A stretch of DNA of 10,710 nucleotides from Actinomycetes bacterium. Lineage in GTDB: Bacteria; Actinomycetota; Acidimicrobiia; Acidimicrobiales; Microtrichaceae. The translations under genes and the position numbers were made by a program. Below the pieces are notes generated by a model that was not told where the DNA came from, did not search any database, and saw only the letters and a program-made list of their open reading frames with translations. Below are positions 5,151-10,710 of the stretch, one piece after another. Position 1 is the stretch's first letter, and every line of letters starts with the position of its first letter. Location of the stretch: the NCBI GenBank assembly GCA_023434535.1, contig JAEYSR010000178.1:1-10710 (forward strand), written 5' to 3'.

Positions 5151-6236
5151 ATGACGGGCGACATGACTTCCGCCATCGCTGCACCCGCCCTGAACCTGCT
5201 CGCGTCGATCCCGAGCCCACCGTCGGACCGCCTGAGCATCGGAGAGGTCTCGTTCCGGTACTACGGGCTGATGATCGCGCTCGGCGTCCTGGCCGCGGTG
5301 TGGATCGCCCGCCGTCGCTACGCCGGCTACGGCGGCGACCCGGAGGACGTCACGACGATCGCCCTGGTCGCCGTGCCGGCGGGTCTCGTCGGCGCCCGGC
5401 TCTACCACGTCATCACCGACTGGAACGACCTGTACTCCGGCGGTCGGTGGTGGCCCGACGCGTTCATGGTCTGGAAGGGCGGTCTCGGCATCCCGGGCGG
5501 CGTCCTGCTCGGTGTCGTCGCCGGCATCCTGACGTGCCGCTACCTCAAGATCGACTGGCGGGTCGCCGCGGACGCCGCCGCGCCGGCCATACCCGTCGCC
5601 CAGGCGATCGGTCGCCTCGGCAACTGGTTCAACCAGGAGGTGTTCGGCCGGCCGACCGACCTGCCGTGGGGCCTGAGGATCGACCCGGAGCACCGGCCGC
5701 CCGACTTCGCGACGTCGACCACGTTCCACCCGACGTTCCTCTACGAGGGTCTGTGGAACCTGGGTCTGGCCGGCCTGATCGTGTGGGCGAGCGGGCGACT
5801 GGTCCTCAAGCGGGGACGCTGGCTGGCGGTCTACGTGGTCGGCTACGGGCTCGGGCGGCTGTGGGTCGAGTCCCTCCGCTCCGACGCCGCGAACACGATC
5901 CTCGGTCTCCGGGTCAACATCTGGACGTCGTTGCTCGCGATCGTCGGCGGTCTCCTCTGGCTGTTCTGGAAGGGGAACCCGATCGACCACGAGGCGACCG
6001 AACGCCTCCGCAGCGGGACGTCGATGGCCGAGATCGTGGGCGGCATCGGCGTCCGCGGCGTCGTCGCCGAGCAGATCGCCGCTGCCCGCGCCGAGCGCGG
6101 AGATGGAGAGGAGCAGGGAGCGGGATCCGACGACGTCGATGCGCCGTCGGAGGGGTCGGCTGCCGACACCGCGGACGGGTCCGGCGACCCGGACGCTGCC
6201 GAGTCGGCCGACGAGGACGCGGAACCGATCAGCTGA
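5151..6236 (+). CDS. lgt: Phosphatidylglycerol--prolipoprotein diacylglyceryl transferase
   Basis: Lgt moves a diacylglyceryl group from phosphatidylglycerol to the lipobox cysteine of prolipoproteins, the first step of lipoprotein maturation in the cytoplasmic membrane (PF01790). The protein has 361 residues. The first helix region begins with RYYGLMIALGVLAAV (36-50), and GARLYHVITDW follows at ~83. The Lgt signature GRLGNWFNQEVFGRP starts at 154 and holds Arg155, Asn158, Asn161 and Glu163. FHPTFLYEGLWNL and GLGRLWVESLR (Arg236, Glu240) come later. At residues 110-117, the stretch GGLGIPGG has Pro115 where E. coli Lgt has His103; actinobacterial forms also lack this His. The last ~50 residues are an acidic, Ser/Ala-rich cytoplasmic tail. 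ATG 5151 is chosen; ATG 5163 is possible. The last 8 bases overlap the tail of the convergent beta-lactamase family gene. Confidence 0.95.
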   Translation: MTGDMTSAIAAPALNLLASIPSPPSDRLSIGEVSFRYYGLMIALGVLAAVWIARRRYAGYGGDPEDVTTIALVAVPAGLVGARLYHVITDWNDLYSGGRWWPDAFMVWKGGLGIPGGVLLGVVAGILTCRYLKIDWRVAADAAAPAIPVAQAIGRLGNWFNQEVFGRPTDLPWGLRIDPEHRPPDFATSTTFHPTFLYEGLWNLGLAGLIVWASGRLVLKRGRWLAVYVVGYGLGRLWVESLRSDAANTILGLRVNIWTSLLAIVGGLLWLFWKGNPIDHEATERLRSGTSMAEIVGGIGVRGVVAEQIAAARAERGDGEEQGAGSDDVDAPSEGSAADTADGSGDPDAAESADEDAEPIS

Positions 6237-7038
6237 CGGGCGCCCCGAACTCGGCGCGGACGGCGTCGGAGAACGGCGGCCACGCCTCGACGGACCACTC
6301 GCCGAACTCGCGGTCGGTCAGCACCACACAGGTCAGGTCGGCGACGGGGTCCACCCACAGGAACGTGCCGCTGCCGCCGAAGTGGCCGTAGGTGGTCGGC
6401 GGCGCGGTCGCACCCGCCCAGTGCGGCGCCTTGTCGCCCCGGAGCTCCGGTCCGAGGCCCCACCAGCACGGTCGCTGCGGTCCCCATCCGGGGAGCACCC
6501 CGTCCAGGTGCTCGAAGCACGGCGCCAGCGCCTCGTCGACCGTCGAGCGGTGCAGCAGCCGCGGCGCCCGGGTCTCGGCCGCGAACCGGAGGAGGTCGTC
6601 GACGTTCGACCAGAGGTCCTTCGCCGGGCTTCCCCTGAGCGTGGTCGACCGCATGCCGAGCGGCTGCAGCACCCCTTCGTCCAGGTACTCGGCGATGGCG
6701 ATGCCGGTGCTGGTCCCCACGTGCTCGCCGATCAGCTCGTAGCCGGTGTTCGAGTAGATGCGCCGGGTGCCGGGCGTCGCGAGCACCTCGTCGGTGTCGA
6801 ATCCGTACCCTCCGGCGTGGCACAGGAGGTGTCGCAGCGTGCTGCCGGGCGGGCCGAGCGGCGCGTCGAGCGAGGTCGCTCCTTCCTCGACGGCGAGCAG
6901 GGCGGCCCAGGCCGTGAGCAGCTTGGTGATCGACGCGACCCGCACGACCCGGGTGGTGTCGCCGTGGGTGGCGACGACCGATCCGGCCCGGACGACGCCC
7001 GCCGCGGCGAATCCCGTCTCCCAGTCGTCGATGGCCAC
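6229..7038 (-). CDS. Serine beta-lactamase / penicillin-binding family hydrolase
   Basis: This 269-residue protein belongs to the class C-like serine hydrolase family (PF00144). Its members include DD-peptidases, esterases and AmpC-type enzymes. The three active-site elements are present: SITK at 36-39 (nucleophile Ser36, Lys39), YSN at 95-97, and HFG at 219-221 in place of KTG, a substitution common in the family. GSTLRHLLCHAGGYG (65-79) is the usual block after SxxK. There is no signal peptide, and the protein is short (family members often exceed 350), so a cytoplasmic esterase or peptidase is more likely than antibiotic resistance. The start is GTG 7038, 20 bases after the upstream dioxygenase stop, because it gives the expected AIDDW-type N-terminus. 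A CTG at 7062 overlapping that stop is a less likely start. It is probably in an operon with the dioxygenase gene. Confidence 0.85.
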   Translation of the reverse strand: MAIDDWETGFAAAGVVRAGSVVATHGDTTRVVRVASITKLLTAWAALLAVEEGATSLDAPLGPPGSTLRHLLCHAGGYGFDTDEVLATPGTRRIYSNTGYELIGEHVGTSTGIAIAEYLDEGVLQPLGMRSTTLRGSPAKDLWSNVDDLLRFAAETRAPRLLHRSTVDEALAPCFEHLDGVLPGWGPQRPCWWGLGPELRGDKAPHWAGATAPPTTYGHFGGSGTFLWVDPVADLTCVVLTDREFGEWSVEAWPPFSDAVRAEFGAPVS

Positions 7039-7058
7039 CAGCGGTGAGCGGTGCCCGT

Positions 7059-7907
7059 TCAGGTCGCCTCCCACACCATCGACGTCCCCCGATCGCTCGC
7101 GAGGATGACATCGGCCGGCGAACGGCGCTCGATGTGGCCGATCAGGCCCTGGTACACGCCGTAGCCGACGAGCTCCTGGAGGCGAGGGGGGAAGCCGGCG
7201 ACCAACTCGGGTGGCAGCCCGAGCTGCTGGTTCTCCTGCTGGCGCACCCATCCGGCGCAGTAGTTCATGGCGATCCCGATGCGGTCGGTGTCGGTCGTGT
7301 TCGCTCCGCCCCCGTGCCAGAGGCTCCCGTGCCAGACGAGGACGTCCCCGGCCGACATCTCTGCGGGGACGGTGGGGTAGTCGCCGCCGAAGTCGGGCGA
7401 GTCCCGCAGGTGGCTGCCGGGCACCAGTCGGGTGGCGCCGTTGGCGTCGGTGAAGTCGGTGAGCGCCCACATGGTGTTGCACACGACCGGCGGGTGCGGC
7501 TGGGTCAGCGGGATCAGCTGGTCGTCCGCGTGGATCGGCTGGGCCGTCTCGCCGGGCATGATCCGGATGGACGACAGGCTCGAGACCAGGCACCCGCCGC
7601 CCAGGACCCCGTCGACCACCTCCAGGACGTCGGGGTGCACCGGGACGGCCTCCCACAGCGGACCGTGGCGGAGCAGGTTGTAGGCCCGGAGCGTGGCGGT
7701 GCCCTCGAATCCGTTGCCGGCGGGGCGGATGTCCTCGTCGGCCTCCACACGGCGGAGGTCCTCGACCAGCGCCTCCACCCGGTCGGCGTCGAGCACCCCG
7801 GGCAGGACCGTGTAGCCGCGCTCGGCGATCTCGGCGAGGTGCGGCCCGCTGTCGAACGACGCCCCAACTACGGGGGCGGAACCGGTGGAAGGTACTCTGT
7901 GCGTCAT
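7059..7907 (-). CDS. Phytanoyl-CoA dioxygenase (PhyH) family protein
   Basis: This 282-residue non-heme Fe(II)/2-oxoglutarate dioxygenase belongs to the PhyH family (PF05721). The iron-binding HxD pair is His126-Ala-Asp128 in PIHADDQ. The distal histidine is His198 in SLWHGGGANTTDTDR, and Arg209 is the expected 2-oxoglutarate ligand. GATRLVPGSH (157-166) and AGDVLVWHG (186-194) are typical jelly-roll strands. The N-terminus (ERGYTVLPGVLDADRVEALV) is also standard, so the protein looks complete. Family members hydroxylate lipids, amino acids or natural-product intermediates, and the substrate cannot be told from the sequence. The ATG at 7907 lies only 21 bases from the divergent helicase start, so its promoter must lie inside the helicase 5' coding region; I see no good -10 box there. 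The beta-lactamase family gene follows. Confidence 0.9.
   Translation of the reverse strand: MTHRVPSTGSAPVVGASFDSGPHLAEIAERGYTVLPGVLDADRVEALVEDLRRVEADEDIRPAGNGFEGTATLRAYNLLRHGPLWEAVPVHPDVLEVVDGVLGGGCLVSSLSSIRIMPGETAQPIHADDQLIPLTQPHPPVVCNTMWALTDFTDANGATRLVPGSHLRDSPDFGGDYPTVPAEMSAGDVLVWHGSLWHGGGANTTDTDRIGIAMNYCAGWVRQQENQQLGLPPELVAGFPPRLQELVGYGVYQGLIGHIERRSPADVILASDRGTSMVWEAT
7893..7898 (+). promoter_or_regulatory. Candidate -10 box for the DEAD-box helicase
   Basis: TACTCT matches TAnnnT and would start transcription near 7905, giving a leader of about 24 bases before ATG 7929. It lies within the first codons of the divergently transcribed dioxygenase gene. No convincing -35 box is found 17 bases upstream, and no Shine-Dalgarno sequence precedes the ATG. 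Confidence 0.4.
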
Positions 7908-7928
7908 TCAACCGACCCCTGCGTGGAC

Positions 7929-9083
7929 ATGACGACGACTTTCGAATCCCTCGGCGTGGCGGAGGACATCTGCCACGCACTCCGCGAGCGGGGCATCTCC
8001 TCCGCCTTCCCCATCCAGGAGATGACGATCCCCGACATCCTTGCCGGTCGGGACGTCTGCGGAAAGGCCAAGACCGGATCGGGCAAGACCCTCGCGTTCG
8101 GCCTCCCGTTGGTGCAGCTCCTGCCCCGCGCGGAACCGGGTCGGCCCACGGGGCTGGCCCTGGTGCCCACCCGGGAGCTCGCCACCCAGGTGCGCGACGA
8201 GCTGGTGGCGGCATCGCACGCCCGCGGCATCCGCATCGCGGCGATCTACGGCGGCGACCCGATCGAGAAGCAGATCAAGGCGCTCAAGAACGGCGTCGAG
8301 TTCGCGGTGTGCACCCCGGGCCGCGCCATCGACCTCATCGAGCGCGGCGACCTGTCGGTCGCGGACGTGCGCCACGTCGTGATCGACGAGGCCGATCGCA
8401 TGGCCGACATGGGCTTCCTGCCGCAGGTCGAGTGGATCCTCCGCAACGTCGAGGGCGACCACCAGACGCTGTTGTTCTCCGCCACCCTCGACGGCGTCGT
8501 CGACGGGCTCGTGCGTCGCTACCAGCACGACCCGACCCGGCACGAGGTCGCCTCCAAGGGCGTCAACGTCGAGCAGATGACCCACCGCTTCCTGCTCGTC
8601 CACGAGATGGACAAGGTGAAGGTCGCCGCCGCCATCATCCGCAACAACGAGCGGACCATGGTGTTCACGGCCACCAAGCACGGAGCGGACCGCCTGGCCC
8701 GCAAGCTGGAGGACGAGGGCGTGCAGGCCGCCCCGATCCACGGCGATCTCCGCCAGAAGTTCCGTGAGAGGGCCCTCGCCGACTTCACCAGCGGCAAGCT
8801 CCACGCCCTGGTCGCCACGGATGTGGCGGCGCGCGGCATCCACGTCGACGACGTCGACGTGGTGATCCACTACGACCCGCCGAACGACCACAAGACCTAC
8901 GTGCACCGCTCCGGTCGCACCGCCCGCGCCGGCGAGTCCGGCGTGGTCGTCTCGCTGCTGCTCTACAACCAGGAGCTCGAGATCAAGCGGATGCAGAAGC
9001 GTCTGGGCCTCGACGTGCCGATCGAGGAGGTCTTCTCCAACGATCCGCGCCTGGCCGACGTGGCCGACTGGCCCGAGGCCTGA
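7929..9083 (+). CDS. DEAD-box ATP-dependent RNA helicase
   Basis: This 384-residue superfamily 2 RNA helicase unwinds or remodels RNA (ribosome assembly, mRNA turnover, cold response in relatives). All motifs are intact: Q motif with F5 and FPIQ (27-30), I AKTGSGKT (47-54), Ia PTRELA (80-85), GG (108-109), Ib TPGR (129-132), II DEAD (153-156) and III SAT (184-186). In the second RecA domain are MVFTATK (244-250), VATDVAARGIHVDDVD (V, 295-310) and VI HRSGRTARAG (326-335). It is a minimal two-domain enzyme with only ~40 residues after motif VI and no basic or RNA-binding C-terminal extension. The layout is closest to RhlE-type proteins, but I would not name it further. ATG 7929 is chosen over GTG 7923 because the Q motif follows at once. 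The methyltransferase frame begins directly after its TGA. Confidence 0.95.
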   Translation: MTTTFESLGVAEDICHALRERGISSAFPIQEMTIPDILAGRDVCGKAKTGSGKTLAFGLPLVQLLPRAEPGRPTGLALVPTRELATQVRDELVAASHARGIRIAAIYGGDPIEKQIKALKNGVEFAVCTPGRAIDLIERGDLSVADVRHVVIDEADRMADMGFLPQVEWILRNVEGDHQTLLFSATLDGVVDGLVRRYQHDPTRHEVASKGVNVEQMTHRFLLVHEMDKVKVAAAIIRNNERTMVFTATKHGADRLARKLEDEGVQAAPIHGDLRQKFRERALADFTSGKLHALVATDVAARGIHVDDVDVVIHYDPPNDHKTYVHRSGRTARAGESGVVVSLLLYNQELEIKRMQKRLGLDVPIEEVFSNDPRLADVADWPEA

Positions 9084-9086
9084 GCC

Positions 9087-10710
9087 ACGGTCGACGTCGG
9101 GCCCCTCGTCCCGGGCCAGGATCCCGGCTCGGCACGCGACCTCGTCGACCGGCACGCCTCGTCGCAGACGCCGGGGCGCCGCCGCGAGCTGGGCTCCCAC
9201 GCGACGCCGCCGGATCTGGCGCGGGTCCTCGCCGACCTGGCGCTCGACGCCCTGGGACGCGTCCCGGAGCTCGTCGTGGACCCGTCATGCGGCGCCGGCT
9301 CGTTCCTCCTGGCGACCGCCGATGCGCTGGTCGCCCGCGGGGTGCCGCCGTCGACGGTGGTCACGAGCCTGGCCGGCTGCGACCTCGACGGTGCCGCCGT
9401 CGACCACTGCCGGGCGGCGATGGAGCGGTGGGCCGCGGATCACGGCGTGCCGGCGCCCGATCGGGATCTCATCGTCGGCCACGACCCTCTGGCGTCGGCG
9501 ACCCCGTTCACCGGCCGCGCCGACATGGTGGTCGGCAACCCGCCGTTCCTGGCCCAGCGGACGACCGACACGGCCCGGGGCACGTCCGGGAGGGAGGCGC
9601 TGCGCCACCGGTTCGGCGACCTGGGGCCGTACGTGGACAGCGCAGCCGCGTTCCTCCTGGTGGCCGAGGAGGTCCTGGCGCCCGGCGGGGTGGCGGTGAT
9701 GCTCCAGCCGCAGTCGACCTTGGCGGCGCGCGACGGGACCGCGGTGAGGACCCGGCTCCTCGAGAGCTGTGACCTGGTCGCCCTGTGGGGCGACGACGCC
9801 CGGCACTTCGACGCCGAGGTGGACGTGTGCGCCCCGTTGCTGCGGCGACGCGGGCCCGAGTCCGGCGCGGCGTCCGATGTCGTGCGGATCCACTGGGGGA
9901 GCGGCGCTGTCCGCGTGGGTCAGGCCGCCCTCCCATCGGTCGGCGCGGCCTGGGCGCCGCTGCTGGCGGCCGCCCTCGGCGTCCCCGGCACCGACGGCCA
10001 TCGGGGAGCGGCCGGGTCGGTGCCTCAGGCGGTGGTCGGCGACGTCGCGACCGCGACCGCCGGGTTCCGCGACGAGTTCTACGCGCTGGCCGCTGCAGCG
10101 GTGGGGGCCGACGACCCCGGATGGAGAGCGGCGTCCCGACCGCTGGTCACCGTCGGGATGATCGACGTGTGCCGTCTGGACCTCGAGAGCCCTCGGCGCC
10201 TGGCCGGTCGGACGGTGGTCGGCCCGCGGCTCGACGAGTCGTCGTTGGAGGCCGCTGCGCCACGGGTCGCTCGCTGGGCCGCGTCCCGGCGGGTTCCCAA
10301 GGTGCTCGTCGCCACCCAGACCCGGGTCGTGGAGGCCGTCGCCGATCCGACCGGCGAGCTGGTGCCGGTCACCCCGGTCATCAGCGTCGAGCCGACGCCC
10401 GGCTCCGACATCGACGTGTGGGACCTCCTGGCCGCGCTGTGCGCTCCGGTCGCGGCGGCGACCGCAGCACGCGAGCACGCCGGCTCCGGGCTCTCGGCGG
10501 GTGCGTTCCGGGTGTCGGCGGCATCGGTGTGCCGGTTGCCCCTCCCGTCCGACCGCGCCGAGTGGGACCGGGGTCGCGCCCTGGCCCGTCGGCTCGGCGC
10601 GGCCGGACCGACGGAGCGGCGTGACCTCCTCCGCGAGTTCGCCGTGACGATGAACGCGGCCCACGGCATCGACGATCCCGCTCTCGTCGAGTGGTGGCTC
10701 CTCGGCGCGG
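9087..10710 (+). CDS. N6-adenine DNA methyltransferase, no standard start codon (3' end outside window)
   Basis: From the helicase TGA (9081-9083) to the window end, the helicase's own frame stays open (~540 codons) and encodes an adenine-specific DNA methyltransferase. ELGSHATPPDLARVLADLAL is the usual N-terminal TPP helix. DPSCGAGSFLL (from 9279) is the SAM-binding motif I, and VVGNPPF (from 9531) contains the catalytic NPPF. FLLVAEEVLAPGGVAVMLQP is a typical later strand-helix block. A TaqI-like C-terminal part (PKVLVATQTR from 10296; SAASVCRLPLP near 10515-10550) probably reads the target DNA. No ATG, GTG or TTG occurs in this frame between the TGA and GTG 9276, which would cut off the conserved TPP helix. 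I place the start provisionally at ACG 9087. A mutated or misread ATG, another rare start, or TGA readthrough are alternatives. No partner restriction gene is visible. Confidence 0.75.

Noticed and set aside
4365..5990. A 541-codon open frame on the minus strand opposite the lipoprotein and lgt genes
   Set aside because: The product is low-complexity, rich in Arg, Gly, Pro, Asp and Val, with no motif. It is opposite two well-supported genes and arises from GC-rich codon usage.
6229..7038. Antibiotic-resistance beta-lactamase
   Set aside because: There is no signal peptide, and it has HFG rather than KTG and a short length. The family is dominated by esterases and peptidases, so resistance cannot be claimed.
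6229..7062. CTG start at 7062 for the beta-lactamase family gene, overlapping the dioxygenase stop
   Set aside because: CTG initiation is rare, and GTG 7038 gives a normal N-terminus for the family, although coupling through the overlap cannot be fully excluded.
7044..7928. Upstream extension of the helicase frame across the dioxygenase gene
   Set aside because: The extension is antisense to a complete PhyH-family gene and has no conserved features; the Q motif follows directly after ATG 7929.
8840..8862. Perfect 10-bp inverted repeat with 3-base spacer inside the helicase
   Set aside because: It encodes the motif V residues HVDDVDVV and follows from alternating GTC/GAC codons, so an operator or hairpin function is not needed to explain it.
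9099..9127. GC-rich hairpins after the helicase stop (GGCCC/GGGCC and CCGGG/CCCGG) as a terminator
   Set aside because: Stems are only 5 bp, mutually exclusive, without a T run, and lie in sequence that reads as methyltransferase N-terminus.
9785..10624. Plus-strand open frame of 279 codons with an ATG-like start inside the methyltransferase region
   Set aside because: It is Arg/Gly-rich and out of frame with the methyltransferase motifs, so it is a shadow frame.
9285..10664. A 459-codon open frame on the minus strand opposite the methyltransferase
   Set aside because: The translation is Arg/Gly/Pro-rich without domains, whereas the plus strand encodes clear DPSCGAGSF and NPPF motifs in a single open frame.

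Overview
The window is GC-rich chromosomal DNA from an actinobacterium, most likely a member of the Acidimicrobiia or a related lineage. The support for this is a CarD RNA-polymerase regulator of mycobacterial type, a mycothiol-dependent maleylpyruvate isomerase family enzyme, an actinobacterial-type Lgt, very high G+C at third codon positions, frequent GTG starts, and several genes without a Shine-Dalgarno sequence that have a -10 box directly before the start codon (leaderless style). I infer the class from general resemblance and have not run a search. No tRNA, rRNA, CRISPR array, IS element or attachment site was seen.

Layout. 1-1041 (+): the end of a protein built from nine-residue DLNALL-type repeats, overlapping by ATGA with an RDD-family membrane protein. 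1042-1255 is non-coding and holds hairpins that could end the transcript. 1256-2654 (+): a DUF4262 protein and a mycothiol-dependent maleylpyruvate isomerase family enzyme, each apparently with its own leaderless promoter. 2681-3290 (+): a well-formed promoter, a structured 5' leader and carD, followed at 3328-4344 by a degenerate GT-B glycosyltransferase-like gene. 4366-6236 (+): a leaderless promoter, a secreted lipoprotein with a four-cysteine core, and 9 bases later lgt, the enzyme that lipidates such proteins. 6229-7907 (-): a phytanoyl-CoA dioxygenase family gene followed by a serine beta-lactamase family gene, convergent with lgt and divergent from the next gene. 7929-9083 (+): a DEAD-box RNA helicase. 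9087-10710 (+): an adenine-specific DNA methyltransferase that runs off the window.

How the genes fit together. Most of the region is ordinary housekeeping and accessory content: transcription control (carD), RNA remodelling (DEAD-box helicase), and lipoprotein maturation (lgt with a candidate substrate in the same operon). The methyltransferase is the least ordinary item. It has intact SAM-binding and NPPF catalytic motifs, but no ATG, GTG or TTG start between the helicase stop codon and its first conserved motif, and it continues in the helicase's own reading frame after a single TGA. Also worth attention are the repeat protein encoded separately from its RDD partner and a long imperfect stem-loop in the carD leader. 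I did not find a convincing complete novel system, such as a defence island, in this window.
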